The translations under genes and the position numbers were made by a program. From NCBI GenBank assembly GCA_963714145.1, contig OY970235.1, positions 5,270,001 through 5,334,000 of the forward strand: 64,000 nucleotides of DNA, given 5' to 3'. Under the pieces are notes generated by a model. The model had not been told where the DNA came from, searched no databases, and saw only the letters and a program-made list of their open reading frames with translations. Shown here one piece after another: positions 41,732 to 51,264 of the stretch. Every line of letters begins with the position of its first letter. The stretch's first letter is position 1. This DNA comes from JBBWZH01 sp035544115. GTDB taxonomy: Bacteria; Actinomycetota; Actinomycetes; Mycobacteriales; CADCTP01.

Positions 41732-43129
41732 TCAGACCTGGACGAACTCGATCCCGGTCAGATCGCAGAAGACCCGCCAGCTCTGGGCGTGCCGGCCGAG
41801 GTTCATCACCTCGTGGTGTGCTCCCCCGTTGCGCAGCCAGCCGTTCAGGCACTCGCGCACGCCGCTGTCCGGCCGGAACTGGCCGTACGGCATCTCCAGC
41901 GCCGGCAGTTCGGGGCTGTCCAGCACCTCGCCCTCGGCCAGCACCAGCCGGAACCGCTCCCCTTCCAGCGAGACCAGGGTGGCCACCGTGGCCGGGCCCG
42001 GCTGGTACTGGAACAGGAACGTGGGCGGGTCGCCGAGCTTGCCGATGCCCAGTTCGCGCTTGATCAGCCGGACCGGCCGGTCGCGCCGGGCCACCTTCCA
42101 GTTGCCCTCGCCCATGTGGCTCATCAACACCGAGTCGGACGGGAAGTCCATCGCGTACATCTCGGTGAAGTGCGCGTCGCCGATCAGCGCGTGCCCGGCC
42201 GAGACCAGCGCGGCGGTCAGCACGTCGCCCTCGGCACCGTAGCCGTACCCCTTCGCCATCAGCGTGGACGCGGCCGCCAGCGGCAGCCGGCTGAACCGGC
42301 CGTCCTCGCCGATCGCGTCGAAGTGGGTGGAGTAGGCGCCGTAGCCGCGGTCGGTCAGGATCCGCTCGATCGCGACCTGCATCCGGGCGTGATCCTCGCG
42401 CTCCTCTGTGGACAGTCGGGGGTCGATCTCGAACCTGGCGTCCTCGAAGGCGATCACGTCGGCCACCTCGTCCGCGGTCGCCGCGGCCACGCCGCGCACC
42501 AGGTCACCCGGCGCCACCGCGCTGATCTCCGGGCCGAGTGCCCGCAGCAGCGCGTTCTCGTCCACCCGGATGTCGCCCATGCCGTTCATCGCGTAGCCGA
42601 CGATGGCCACCTTCAGCGACCGCCAGGCGGTCACCGCGGCGGCCGCCTGGGCCCACCGCCCGACGTTCTGCTTGAAGCTGTCCGCGCGCCAGTCGTCGGT
42701 CAGCACGTGGAACGGAACGCCGGCGCGGACCATCGCGTTCGCGGTGTCCTGCGCGCCGTGCACGCCCTGGTTGTAGGTCATGTCGGCCATGTCCCAGGCC
42801 GCGGTCACGTTCGGCTCCGGCTGGATGTTGGCCAGGCAGATCGGCAGCCGGGCGTCGGCGAGCAGCCGGGCCACCCGCATCGCCGGCCCGTACGTCAGCA
42901 TCACCACCAGCACGCCGTCCAGGTCGGCGCCCTCGAACTCGCGCATCACGCTCTCCGCGTCCGCCCGGCTCTTGATCGGCCGGCCGGGCCGGAAGTCGGC
43001 CACGTCGGACAGGTGCCTGCCGATCTCGGCCGCGTACCCGGCCTGCCGCTCGGTGATGCCGGGGATCATGTGGTCGTACAGGTCCTGCATGATCCCGAGG
43101 ATGCCGATCCGGGGTTTGCGTTCCGCCAT
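41732..43129 (-). CDS. araA: L-arabinose isomerase-type ketol isomerase
   Basis: A 465-residue enzyme, slightly shorter than the roughly 500-residue E. coli type and belonging to the L-fucose/L-arabinose isomerase fold. It opens RIGILGIMQDLYDHMIPGI. Active-site stretches are YSTHFDAIGEDGRFSRLPL (Glu), MAKGYGYGAEGDVLTAAL (Glu) and SVLMSHMGEGN (His). It converts L-arabinose to L-ribulose using a divalent metal. ATG 43129 is chosen from the family start; araD ends 9 bases upstream on the same strand. Identity as araA rests mainly on its neighbours araB and araD. Confidence 0.88.
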   Translation of the reverse strand: MAERKPRIGILGIMQDLYDHMIPGITERQAGYAAEIGRHLSDVADFRPGRPIKSRADAESVMREFEGADLDGVLVVMLTYGPAMRVARLLADARLPICLANIQPEPNVTAAWDMADMTYNQGVHGAQDTANAMVRAGVPFHVLTDDWRADSFKQNVGRWAQAAAAVTAWRSLKVAIVGYAMNGMGDIRVDENALLRALGPEISAVAPGDLVRGVAAATADEVADVIAFEDARFEIDPRLSTEEREDHARMQVAIERILTDRGYGAYSTHFDAIGEDGRFSRLPLAAASTLMAKGYGYGAEGDVLTAALVSAGHALIGDAHFTEMYAMDFPSDSVLMSHMGEGNWKVARRDRPVRLIKRELGIGKLGDPPTFLFQYQPGPATVATLVSLEGERFRLVLAEGEVLDSPELPALEMPYGQFRPDSGVRECLNGWLRNGGAHHEVMNLGRHAQSWRVFCDLTGIEFVQV

Positions 43130-43137
43130 GTTGTCCC

Positions 43138-43815
43138 CTAGGAGGTCGCTGGCCGCTGGCCGTACACGTGCTGGTACCGGTGGTAGAGCGAGTCGATGTC
43201 GGCCGGGTCGATCGGCACCAGCGGGCCGAGCGACCGGGCCAGGTGGACCGACCGGGCCACGTCCTCGCAGAGCACGGCCGCCTTCACCGCGGCCCGCGCG
43301 TCCGTTCCGATGGTGAAGACGCCATGGTTGCGCATCAGCACCGCCTTCGAGCGGTGCCCGGTCAGCGTAGCCACGATGCCGCGGCCGATGTCGTCGCTCC
43401 CGATCAGGGCGAACGGGCCGATCGGGATCTCCCCGCCGAACTCGTCCGCCATCCCGGTCAGCACGCACGGGATCGGTTCGGCCCGGGCCGCCCAGGCGCA
43501 GGCGTACGTGCTGTGCGTGTGCACCACCCCGCCGACCTCCGGCATGTTCCGGTAGACGTAGGCGTGCGCGTCGGTGTCGCTGGACGGGGTGAGGTCACCG
43601 GCCACCCGGTTGCCGTCCAGGTCGAGCACGACCATGTTCGCCGGCGTCAGGTCGTCGTAGCCCACCCCGCTCGGCTTGATCACCATCAGCTCGGTGCCGG
43701 CCACCCGGGCCGACACGTTGCCACTGGTCCAGGCGACCAGCCCGTACCGGACCAGCTCGGCGTGCAGCGCGCACACCTCGGCCCGCACGTCCTCGACTGT
43801 CGCGTGTGGACTCAC
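43138..43815 (-). CDS. araD: L-ribulose-5-phosphate 4-epimerase
   Basis: A 225-residue class II aldolase-family epimerase. Substrate-binding SGNVSAR is at about 31-37, KPSGVGYDDL near 47-56, SSDTDAHAYVYR near 78, zinc ligands in VVHTHSTYACAWA (His-His, about 97-101), and the third His in MRNHGVFTIG near 160. It converts L-ribulose 5-phosphate to D-xylulose 5-phosphate. The GTG start at 43815 follows GGGAGG at some distance. It sits between araB and araA in one leftward operon. Confidence 0.93.
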   Translation of the reverse strand: MSPHATVEDVRAEVCALHAELVRYGLVAWTSGNVSARVAGTELMVIKPSGVGYDDLTPANMVVLDLDGNRVAGDLTPSSDTDAHAYVYRNMPEVGGVVHTHSTYACAWAARAEPIPCVLTGMADEFGGEIPIGPFALIGSDDIGRGIVATLTGHRSKAVLMRNHGVFTIGTDARAAVKAAVLCEDVARSVHLARSLGPLVPIDPADIDSLYHRYQHVYGQRPATS

Positions 43816-43852
43816 CGGACCCGCGCCTCCCGCCCGACCATCGCGTGTGGAC

Positions 43853-45505
43853 TCATCCGGCCCGGGCCGCCCGCCGGATCGCCCGCAGCCGGTGCATCAC
43901 GTCGTTCCCGCCGCGGCCGAAGTAGTCGTGCAGCTCGGCGTACTCCCGGTACAGCGGGTCGTAGTCGGCCGACCGGGCCGGGTCCGGCCGGAACGCGGCG
44001 CGCTGCCGGCGGCCCATCGCGGCGGCCGCGGCGGCCACGTCCGGGTAGGCGCCGGCCGCCACCGCGGCGTGGATCGCCGAACCCAGCGCCGGGCCCTGCG
44101 CCGAGCCGACCACGGCCAGGTCGCGCCGGGTCACGTCCGCGTAGAGCTGCATCAGCGGGGCGTTCTGCACCAGCCCGCCGGCGACGGTCAGCTCGTGCAC
44201 GGCGACGCCGGCGGTCTCGAACGCCTCGATGATCCGGCGGGTACCGAACGCCGTCGCCTCCAGCAGCGCCCGGTAGATCTCCTCCGGCCGGGTGGCCAGG
44301 GTCAGGCCGACGATCAGCCCGGACAGCTCGTGGTCGACCAGCACCGACCGGTTGCCGTTGTGCCAGTCCAGCGCGATCAGGCCGTGTTCGCCGACCTGCT
44401 GCGCCATCGAGAGCTCGGTCAGGTAGGTGTGCAGGTCCTGGCCGGCGGCCTGCGCCGCGGCCGCGTACCCGGCCGGGACCCCGGTGCGGACGAACCAGGC
44501 GAAGATGTCACCGACCCCGCTCTGCCCGGCCTCGTAGCCCCAGCGCCCGGGCACGATCCCGTCGCGCACCACGCCGCACATGCCGGGGACCTCGGCCAGC
44601 GTCTCGGCGTTCATCACGTGGCAGGTCGAGGTGCCCATCACCATCAGCATGTGCCCCGACTCGATCGACTGCGCGGCCGGCGCGGTCACGTGCGCGTCCA
44701 CGTTGCCGACGGCCACCGGGGTGCCGGGCAGCAGGCCGGTCCAGCGGGCCGCCTGCTCGGTCAGCCCGCCGGCGACGCCGCCCAGCGCGCCGAGCGGCTG
44801 CGCCACCTTGGCGCTGAAGAAGTCGGTGAACCGCTGGTCCAGCGCGGCCAGGAACTCCACCGACGGGTACTGCCCGTCCTGGTAGACCTCCTTGTAGCCG
44901 GCGGTGCAGGCGTTCTTCACGTAGCGGCCGCAGAGCTGCCAGACGATCCAGTCGGCCGCCTCCACCCAGTGCGCGGTCGCGGCGTAGACCTCCGGGTCCT
45001 CCTCGAGCAGCTGCAGCCCCTTGGCCAGCGCCCATTCCGAGGAGAGCCGGCCGCCGTACCGGTTGATCCAGGGCTCGCCGCGCTGGTGCGCCAGCTCGTT
45101 GATCCGGTCCGCCTGGCGCTGCGCCGCGTGGTGCTTCCACAGCTTCACGTAGGCGTGCGGCCGGTTCCGGTATCCGTCCACTTCGGACAGCGGGGTGCCG
45201 TCCGGGAGGGTGGGCAGGATCGTGCAGGCGGTGAAGTCGGTGCCGACGCCGATGATGTCGGCGGCCGGGATGCCGCTGGCCGCGACCGCCTTGGGCACCG
45301 CGTCGCGCAGCACGTCCAGATAGTCCGACGGCACCTGCAGCGCCCAGTCCCGCCCCAGCTCGGTGCCGGTGGGCAGGGCGGTCTCCAGCACGCCGTGCCG
45401 GTACTCGTGCACGGCGCTGGCCAGTTCGGCCCCGTCGCTGACCCGGATCACCACCGCCCGCCCGGACAAGGTGCCGTAGTCAACTCCGACGACAGCCTGG
45501 GTCAC
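43853..45505 (-). CDS. araB: Ribulokinase
   Basis: A 550-residue FGGY kinase. The N-terminal phosphate-binding VVGVDYGTLSGRAVVI and IIGVGTDFTACTILP are present, as are GNVDAHVTAPAA (about 268) and the C-terminal ATP site ELTVAGGLVQNAPLMQLYADV (about 440-460). It phosphorylates L-ribulose with ATP. The GTG at 45505 follows AGGAGG and overlaps the LacI gene stop as GTGA, so the regulator and the kinase are coupled. Gene order is lacI-type regulator, araB, araD, araA. Confidence 0.94.
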   Translation of the reverse strand: MTQAVVGVDYGTLSGRAVVIRVSDGAELASAVHEYRHGVLETALPTGTELGRDWALQVPSDYLDVLRDAVPKAVAASGIPAADIIGVGTDFTACTILPTLPDGTPLSEVDGYRNRPHAYVKLWKHHAAQRQADRINELAHQRGEPWINRYGGRLSSEWALAKGLQLLEEDPEVYAATAHWVEAADWIVWQLCGRYVKNACTAGYKEVYQDGQYPSVEFLAALDQRFTDFFSAKVAQPLGALGGVAGGLTEQAARWTGLLPGTPVAVGNVDAHVTAPAAQSIESGHMLMVMGTSTCHVMNAETLAEVPGMCGVVRDGIVPGRWGYEAGQSGVGDIFAWFVRTGVPAGYAAAAQAAGQDLHTYLTELSMAQQVGEHGLIALDWHNGNRSVLVDHELSGLIVGLTLATRPEEIYRALLEATAFGTRRIIEAFETAGVAVHELTVAGGLVQNAPLMQLYADVTRRDLAVVGSAQGPALGSAIHAAVAAGAYPDVAAAAAAMGRRQRAAFRPDPARSADYDPLYREYAELHDYFGRGGNDVMHRLRAIRRAARAG

Positions 45506-46602
45506 GACGAAGCCTCCTGACCTGCGGTGCTCTGGCGGACGATCAGGCGCGGGGCGATGACCGCGCGGTGGTCACCGCCGGCCCCACCGGCGATCTGCAT
45601 CAGCAGCAGCTCGATGCTGCGCCGGCCGACCGCGGTGAAGTCCTGCCGCACGGTGGTCAGCGGCGGGGTGAAGTAGGCCGCCTCCGGCACGTCGTCGAAG
45701 CCGGCCACCAGCACGTCGCCCGGCACCCGGATGCCGCACTCGTGGAACGCCCGCAGCAGGCCCAGCGCCATCTGGTCGTTGGCGACGAACACCGCGCGCA
45801 ACCCGGCCTGGTCGGCGATCTGGTACCCGGCCGCGTAGCCGGAGCTCGGGCTCCAGTCGCCGCGCAGCGGTTCCGGCACCGGCACGCCGGCCACGGTCAG
45901 CGCATCCTGCCAGCCGTGCACCCGGCCCTCGGCCTCCAGCCAGTCGACCGGGCCGGCGATGTGCCAGACGGTCGGCGCGCCCAGTTCGAGCAGGTGCCGG
46001 GTGACCAGCCGGGCGCCCTCGGCCTGGTCGACGGTGACCACCGGGAAGCCCGGCCCGCTGCCGCCCTCGACGGTCACCACCGGCAGCCGCCGCGGCAGTT
46101 CGGCCACCGCCTCGGCCGCGTCCCGCTGCGGCGCGATCACGATCAGGCCCTCCACCGCCTGCTCGGCCAACCGGTCCAGGGCCTCGTGCACGGTCCGGCG
46201 GTTGATCGTCTTCAGGCTGGCCACGGTGACGAAGTAGCCGGCCTGCCGGGCCGCCTGCTCCACCCCGTACAGCGTGCTGGCCGGGCCGTACAGGGTGGTG
46301 TCGAAGCTGACCACGCCGATCGTGTGCGAGCGCCGGGTGACCAGCGCGCGGGCCGCCGAGTTGCGCCGGTAGTCGACCGCCTGGATCGCCGCCAGCACCC
46401 GCTCCCGGGTCGCCGGCCGTACCGACGGGTGCTCGTTCAGCACCCGGGAGACGGTCTGGTGCGAGACGCCGGCCAGCCGGGCCACGTCCGCCATCACCGC
46501 CGGCCGCCGGATCGGGTCGGCCGCCCGGTCGCCGCCCCGGTGCGGCGCCCGATCCACGGCCGTCCGGTCCGCGGCCGTTCCGGAGCCAGTCGGGTTCGCC
46601 AC
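45502..46602 (-). CDS. LacI family regulator of the arabinose operon
   Basis: A 366-residue regulator. The helix-turn-helix with hinge is at about 35-90 (VMADVARLAGVSHQTVSRVLNEHPSVRPATRERV), and the periplasmic-binding-protein-like effector domain at about 95-360 (HTIGVVSFDTTLYGP, AVFVANDQMALGLLRAFHECG, VAGFDDVPEAAYFTPPLTTV). The first 35 residues are a disordered Arg/Asp/Pro-rich extension. GTG 46602 follows AGGAG. It is the first gene of the araBDA operon, so it would be autoregulated through the operator at 46689-46702. The probable inducer is L-arabinose or a derivative. Confidence 0.93.
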   Translation of the reverse strand: MANPTGSGTAADRTAVDRAPHRGGDRAADPIRRPAVMADVARLAGVSHQTVSRVLNEHPSVRPATRERVLAAIQAVDYRRNSAARALVTRRSHTIGVVSFDTTLYGPASTLYGVEQAARQAGYFVTVASLKTINRRTVHEALDRLAEQAVEGLIVIAPQRDAAEAVAELPRRLPVVTVEGGSGPGFPVVTVDQAEGARLVTRHLLELGAPTVWHIAGPVDWLEAEGRVHGWQDALTVAGVPVPEPLRGDWSPSSGYAAGYQIADQAGLRAVFVANDQMALGLLRAFHECGIRVPGDVLVAGFDDVPEAAYFTPPLTTVRQDFTAVGRRSIELLLMQIAGGAGGDHRAVIAPRLIVRQSTAGQEASS

Positions 46603-46940
46603 CTCCCGCTCCTCTCGCTGATCCAGACGCGCTGAACGCGGGCGTTACGGCGGATCGCGAGCCGGAGGTCCGCTCTGAACCCGCACATTGTTAACGCTCA
46701 CATCATCTCGGTCAAGCCGGCGCGGCGCACCCCGGGGGACATCCGGGATACAGCACACTCAACCGGGGCAGCCAGAACGGGCCGCACTAGACACAGTGGA
46801 CACTGCGCGCGTTGTGTTGCGTCCAGGTGACGGGTCGGACGACCACCCCAGGTCGCCCGACGGCACCCCGGATTGCTGGGTAGCCTGCGCACGGCCGTCC
46901 GATGTCGACGGCGCACGCCCACTCCCGGGGGGATCGTCGC
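46603..46940. other. Divergent intergenic region between the LacI-type gene and the zinc dehydrogenase
   Basis: Apart from the operator/promoter described separately, no gene is seen in these 338 bases. The right part (46750-46940) serves as upstream region of the dehydrogenase and holds an ACACAGTGGACAC word at 46791-46803. No clear promoter for the rightward gene was identified. Confidence 0.4.
46687..46715 (-). promoter_or_regulatory. Promoter with overlapping LacI-type operator, arabinose operon
   Basis: On the minus strand TTGACC (46715-46710) and AACAAT (46692-46687) are 17 bases apart. The interval contains TGTGAGCGTTAACA (46702-46689), a 14-bp imperfect palindrome with the central CG typical of LacI-family operators. 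Binding there would block the -10 box. It lies about 85 bases before the regulator's start codon. Confidence 0.65.
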
Positions 46941-48029
46941 ATGCGGGCCTACCTGGTCACCGCGCCACACCGGGGCAGCCTGACCGAGCTGGCCACGCCG
47001 GAGCCCGGGCCGGGCGAGGTGCTCGTCGCGCCCGCCGCCGTCGGCATCTGCGGCTCCGACATCGAACTGCGCGACGGCCGGCGGCCGGCCGGCTACGTGC
47101 GCTACCCGGTGGTGCCGGGGCACGAGTGGGCCGGGCATGTGGTCGCGGTCGGCGCCGGGGTGAGCCGGCTGGCCGGGCTGGCCGGGCTGGAGCCGGGCGT
47201 GCCGGTGGTGGCCGAGGGGGTGCGCACCTGCGGGACCTGCGCCCGCTGCGCCGAGGGCCGGAACAACCTGTGCACCGGGCCGTACGCGGAGACCGGCTTC
47301 ACCCATCCCGGCGCGCTGGCCGAGCGGCTGGTCGTCCCGGCGACGCTGCTGCACCCGCTGCCGGCGGACCGGCCGATCGCCGCCGCCGCGCTGATCGAGC
47401 CGGCCGCCTGCGTGGCCACCGGGCTGCTCGAGGTCGGCTACCCGGCGCCGGGCAGCCGGGTCGCGGTCGTCGGGGACGGCCCGCTCGGGCTGCTCGCGGT
47501 CGCCCTGCTGCGGCTGGCCTCGACCCGCGAGCTGGTCCTGTTCGGCTCCCGGCCGGAACGCTCGGCGTACGCCCGCCAGCTCGGCGCCACCGACGTGGTG
47601 CTGCGCGCCGAGCCGCGCCCCGGCCGGCCGGGCGGCACCGGCCCGCCCCGGCTCGGCGGCACCGGACCACCCGGCGGGCCCGGCGGGTTCGATCTGGTGC
47701 TGGAGGCGACGAACTCGGCGGCCGGAGCCGCGACCGCGCTCGGGCTGGCGCGCCGGGCCGGCACCGTGGTGCTGCTCGGCATCTCCGGCGCGGCCGGGCC
47801 GACCCTGTACCCGGACGTGATCACGCTGAACCACCTGCGGGTGCAGGGCGTGTTCGCGGCGTCCCGGGTGGCCTGGCGCTGGCTCGTCTCGCTCTACACC
47901 GCGGGGCTGTTCGACGCGGCCGACATGATCACGCACCGGTTCGGGCTGCACCAGGTGGACGAGGCGTTCGCGGTGCTGGCCGACCGCAGCGCCGGGGCGC
48001 TGAAGGTGGTCGTCGAACCCGCCGCCTGA
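46941..48029 (+). CDS. Zinc-dependent medium-chain alcohol dehydrogenase
   Basis: A 362-residue MDR enzyme. Catalytic zinc ligands are Cys in GICGSDIELRDG (about 36) and His in PGHEWAGHV (about 59). The structural zinc lobe CGTCARCAEGRNNLC (four Cys) is near 95-109. The nucleotide fold VAVVGDGPLGLLAV is near 175. A Gly/Pro-rich insertion of GGTGPP units lies near 232-250. It resembles sorbitol/threonine/L-arabinitol-type dehydrogenases. Divergent from the LacI-type gene, it may oxidise L-arabinose, arabinitol or a related sugar within this region; the substrate is not proven. Confidence 0.9.
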   Translation: MRAYLVTAPHRGSLTELATPEPGPGEVLVAPAAVGICGSDIELRDGRRPAGYVRYPVVPGHEWAGHVVAVGAGVSRLAGLAGLEPGVPVVAEGVRTCGTCARCAEGRNNLCTGPYAETGFTHPGALAERLVVPATLLHPLPADRPIAAAALIEPAACVATGLLEVGYPAPGSRVAVVGDGPLGLLAVALLRLASTRELVLFGSRPERSAYARQLGATDVVLRAEPRPGRPGGTGPPRLGGTGPPGGPGGFDLVLEATNSAAGAATALGLARRAGTVVLLGISGAAGPTLYPDVITLNHLRVQGVFAASRVAWRWLVSLYTAGLFDAADMITHRFGLHQVDEAFAVLADRSAGALKVVVEPAA

Positions 48030-48048
48030 ACCCACCGGGCCGCCCTGG

Positions 48049-48876
48049 TCAGGCCGCCGGCCCGCCGGCGGCACGGCTGGCGGCCCGGCCGGCCCGGTAC
48101 TCGGCCACCATCAGCTCGGTCAGCTCCTCCACGGACGTGTCGGCGCGACGCTTGTCGAAGGTGATCCGGCCGTGCTGCAGCACGTTGACCCGGTCGCAGA
48201 CGTCCAGCGCCTGGGCGTAGTTGTGGGCGATGATGATGACCGAGACCTTGCCGCCGGCCTTCAGGTCGCGGATCAGGTCCAGGATCTGGGTGCCCTCCTT
48301 CGCGCCCATCGCGGCCAGCGGCTCGTCCAGCAGCAGGATCCGCGCGTCCGAGTAGACCGACCGGGCCACCGCGATCGCCTGCCGCTGGCCGCCGGAGAGC
48401 TTGGCGACCTCGGCGTTCACGTCCGGGATGTTCAGGCCCATGCTGTCCAGATGCTGCCGGGCCAGCTTGCGCATGGCCCGGTTGTTCAGCAGCGGCCAGC
48501 GCACCTTCTCCCGGTTCAGGAACATGTTGTGGAAGACGCTGAGCTCGTTGATCAGCGCCAGATCCTGGTAGACGCGTGTCGATGCCGATCGAGCGGGCGT
48601 GGTCGACGCTGCGCAGCACGACCTCCTCGCCCTCGACGAACAGATCGCCCGGCTGTCCGGCTGGTGGAAGCCGCAGATGGTCTTGATCAGGGTGGACTTG
48701 CCGGCGCCGTTGTCGCCGATCAGGCCGAGCACCTCGCCCCGGCCGAGCCGCAGGTTGACGTCGCGCAGCGCGGTCACGCCGCCGAACGCCTTGGCGACGT
48801 GCTCGACCCGCAGGGCGTCCGAAGTGGACACTTCCGGCTCGGGCTGGCCCGGGCCGGCCGCCGTGGCTTCGCTCAT
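48049..48876 (-). CDS. Sugar ABC importer ATPase, with clustered single-base insertions
   Basis: An RbsA-like single-module ATPase. Walker A GDNGAGKSTLIK is at about 52-63, signature LSGGQRQAIAVARSV near 163, Walker B ILLLDEPLAAMG near 183, and the H-loop IIAHNY near 215. Between 48560 and 48650 the frame leaves and returns. Reading through ICGFHQPDS, then GDLFVEGEEVVLRSVDHARSIGID, then VYQDLALINEL needs removal of three bases: two in AGCCGGGCGATC and one in ACGCGTC (minus strand). The corrected protein has about 274 residues. ATG 48876 follows GGGAGGA and overlaps the permease stop by one base. It energises the neighbouring permease. The breaks look like sequence errors. Confidence 0.85.
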   Translation of the reverse strand: MSEATAAGPGQPEPEVSTSDALRVEHVAKAFGGVTALRDVNLRLGRGEVLGLIGDNGAGKSTLIKTICGFHQPDSRAICSSRARRSCCAASTTPARSASTRVYQDLALINELSVFHNMFLNREKVRWPLLNNRAMRKLARQHLDSMGLNIPDVNAEVAKLSGGQRQAIAVARSVYSDARILLLDEPLAAMGAKEGTQILDLIRDLKAGGKVSVIIIAHNYAQALDVCDRVNVLQHGRITFDKRRADTSVEELTELMVAEYRAGRAASRAAGGPAA

Positions 48877-49925
48877 CACGTCCTCCCGGCCCGGCGCAGC
48901 CGGGAAAGATACTGGTTCGCGATCATCGACACCAGGATCGCGATGCCGGTGATCAGGAAGATCGCGTTGGCGTTGAAGCCGATGAGGTTGAACCCGTTCT
49001 GCAGCTCGGCCAGCACGAACATGCCCAGCAGCGCGCCGATCACCGTGCCGGACCCGCCGGCCAGCGCGGTACCGCCGATCACCGCGGCGGAGATCGCGGT
49101 GAACGGGATCTGGGTGCCGCCGCCGAGGTTCGGGTCGATGGTGTGGACCCGGAACGCCTCCATGATCCCGGCGAACGCGCCGAGCGTACTTGTGATCATG
49201 AAGTTGCCGATCTTGATCCGGCTCACCTTGATGCCGGCCTCGGTCGCGCCGAGCAGGTTGCCGCCGACGGCGACGGTGTGCAGCCCCCACCGGGTGCGGG
49301 TGAGCACGATGTGGAACACCGCGACGATCACCAGGCACCAGCTCAGCTCGGCCCAGTCGCCGGCGCCCAGCCAGGTGCGGATCTTGCCCTCGGCGGCAGC
49401 CGGGATCTGCGCCGGGTAGGCGTGCGAGGTGAGCAGCACGATGCCTTGCAGCGCGGTAGAACGTGCCGAGCGTGGTGACGAACGACGGCACCCGCAGCTT
49501 GACCACGATGAAACCGTTGATGAAGCCGATGCCGGCCGAGATCAGCAGCGACAGCAGGATCGCCGGGATCACCGGGACGCTGTAGAAGTCGACCGCGTAG
49601 TGCATCAGGAACGGCGCCAGCGCGAACACCATGCCGACCGACAGGTCGATCTCGCCGGCTGACCAGCAGCAGCACGATGCCGACCGCGACGATCGCGACC
49701 GGCGCGGTGGCCTGGGCCATGTTGATCAGGTTGCTCTGTGCTGAGGAAGTTCGACTTGGACAGCTGGAAGTAGACCATCAGCCCGATCGCGACGAGCAGG
49801 ATGCTGGCTTCCCGGCGGCGCAGGAACGCGTCGCTCAGCACACCCAGCGCCCGCCGGGATCCGGTCGCCGGGCCGGGCTGCTCCTCCGGCGCCGGGCGCT
49901 GCGTCACCTCGATCGTTTCACTCAC
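48876..49925 (-). CDS. Sugar ABC importer permease, with three single-base insertions
   Basis: An RbsC/XylH-like permease starting at GTG 49925 (SETIEVTQRPAP). The frame breaks near 49737, 49662 and 49460. Deleting one base at each point joins FLST to NLINMAQATAPVAIVAVG, LLLVS to GEIDLSVGMVFALAPF, and TTLGTFY to ALQGIVLLTSHAYP, giving about 348 residues with 8-10 membrane segments. At 49662 and 49460 the extra base doubles a C. The C-terminal part (GTALAGGSGTVIGALLGMF) is a clear family match. As in the MFS and ATPase genes, exactly three insertions keep the overall length a multiple of three. It works with the ATPase and binding protein of the same operon. Confidence 0.85.
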
Positions 49926-50064
49926 GCCATCCCGCCTTCCTTGTGGCCCTGCCTGGCGTGGCCCCGCCCGACACCGCCGGCCTGGCGGCGGTGCCTCCCG
50001 CCCGGCCGCGAAACGCCGGAACGGGCAGGCCGATCGGCCTGCCCACTCCGGTCATCCCGAATTG

Positions 50065-51201
50065 TTACGGGTGTGCGATCGGACCGCTGCGCGACAGTAC
50101 CTTCTGCCCGGTGTCCGAGCCCTCGTACCGGGACTTCGTGGTCTGGTACGGGTCGACGTTGTCCTTGGTCACGAACAGCAGGCCGGTGTTCGTCTGGCTG
50201 GGGAAGAGCAGGCCCCCGGTCAGCTTGTAGAAGTACAGGTCGAGCACCGGCAGGAAGCCCTGCAGGTACGGCTGCTGGTCGATGGTGTAGTCCAGGTCGC
50301 CGGACTTGATGGACGCCAGCGTCTCCGGCACCAGGTCGAAGCCGCCGGCCACCTTCAGGCCCTTGTCCCGCTGCTTGTACTTGGCCACCACCTGGCCGAC
50401 CGCCTGGGTCGAGCCGGCGTCCACCGCGAGCAGTCCGGCCACATTCGGGTGGCCCTGCACGTAGGCGTCGATGATGGACAGACCCTTGGTGACGTCTGCG
50501 TTGGTGGCCACCGCGGTGAACTTGATGCCCTTGCCGGACGCCTCGATGGCCTGCTTCGCGCCGTCGATCCGGGGCTGGATGTTCAGCTGGCCCGGGGTCG
50601 CGATGAACGCGGCGATATCGCCGGAGTCCACCTTCTCCAGCGCCTTCTGGCCGAGTGCCTGCCCGGACTCGAACAGGCCCTGGCCGATGTAGGCCAGCCG
50701 GTTGGTGCCCGGGTCGCCCACCGCGCCGTCGGCGTTGTAGGAGACCACCGGGATACCGGCGTCCAGCGCCTTGTCGACCGGCGACTTGAACGCGTCCTTG
50801 TCCACCACCGCCAGCGCGATGCCGTCCGCCTTGCCGGTGACCGCGGTGTTGGTCGCGTTGACCATCTCGGACACGATCGAGTCCTTCGACCCGGTCCACT
50901 GGTACGAGGTGCCCAGCAGCTTGCTCGCGTCGTCGGCGCCGTACTGGGTCGGGGTGAAGAACGGGTTCGTCGTGACGTGGTTGACGAACACGAACTTCCA
51001 CTTCGGCGTGGACGGGAAGTCGCCGCCGCCGACGGTGCCGGCCGCCGCCTTGTTGTCGTCACTGGTGCACGCGCTCAGCAGGGCCGTGGCGGCCAGCGCC
51101 GCGCTGGTCAGGCCGGCGCCGGACAGCAGTCGCCGCCGGGTTACCGCCTGCAGGTCGAGGGTGTCGACAGCCTCCTCGACCTTCGGGTGGACTTTCTTCA
51201 T
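50065..51201 (-). CDS. Sugar-binding lipoprotein of the ABC importer
   Basis: A 378-residue periplasmic-binding-protein-like lipoprotein of the RbsB/XylF class. The N-terminus combines a twin-arginine element (VTRRRLLSGAGLTSAALAA) with a lipobox LLSAC near 45, so it is probably a Tat-exported lipoprotein. The two lobes include FVFVNHVTTNPFFTPTQYGADDA, KADGIALAVVDKDAFKSPVDKALDAGIPVVSYN and VAGLLAVDAGSTQAVGQVV. Ligand is probably a pentose or galactose-like sugar, given the araBDA neighbours and the linked aldose epimerase. It precedes the permease by 139 bases. Confidence 0.9.
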   Translation of the reverse strand: MKKVHPKVEEAVDTLDLQAVTRRRLLSGAGLTSAALAATALLSACTSDDNKAAAGTVGGGDFPSTPKWKFVFVNHVTTNPFFTPTQYGADDASKLLGTSYQWTGSKDSIVSEMVNATNTAVTGKADGIALAVVDKDAFKSPVDKALDAGIPVVSYNADGAVGDPGTNRLAYIGQGLFESGQALGQKALEKVDSGDIAAFIATPGQLNIQPRIDGAKQAIEASGKGIKFTAVATNADVTKGLSIIDAYVQGHPNVAGLLAVDAGSTQAVGQVVAKYKQRDKGLKVAGGFDLVPETLASIKSGDLDYTIDQQPYLQGFLPVLDLYFYKLTGGLLFPSQTNTGLLFVTKDNVDPYQTTKSRYEGSDTGQKVLSRSGPIAHP

Positions 51202-51264
51202 GGGCTGACCTCCGCCGTACAGGCTGATCGCGTTCTGGGCTGATCAGGAGTGTGGGTGCTGGAA

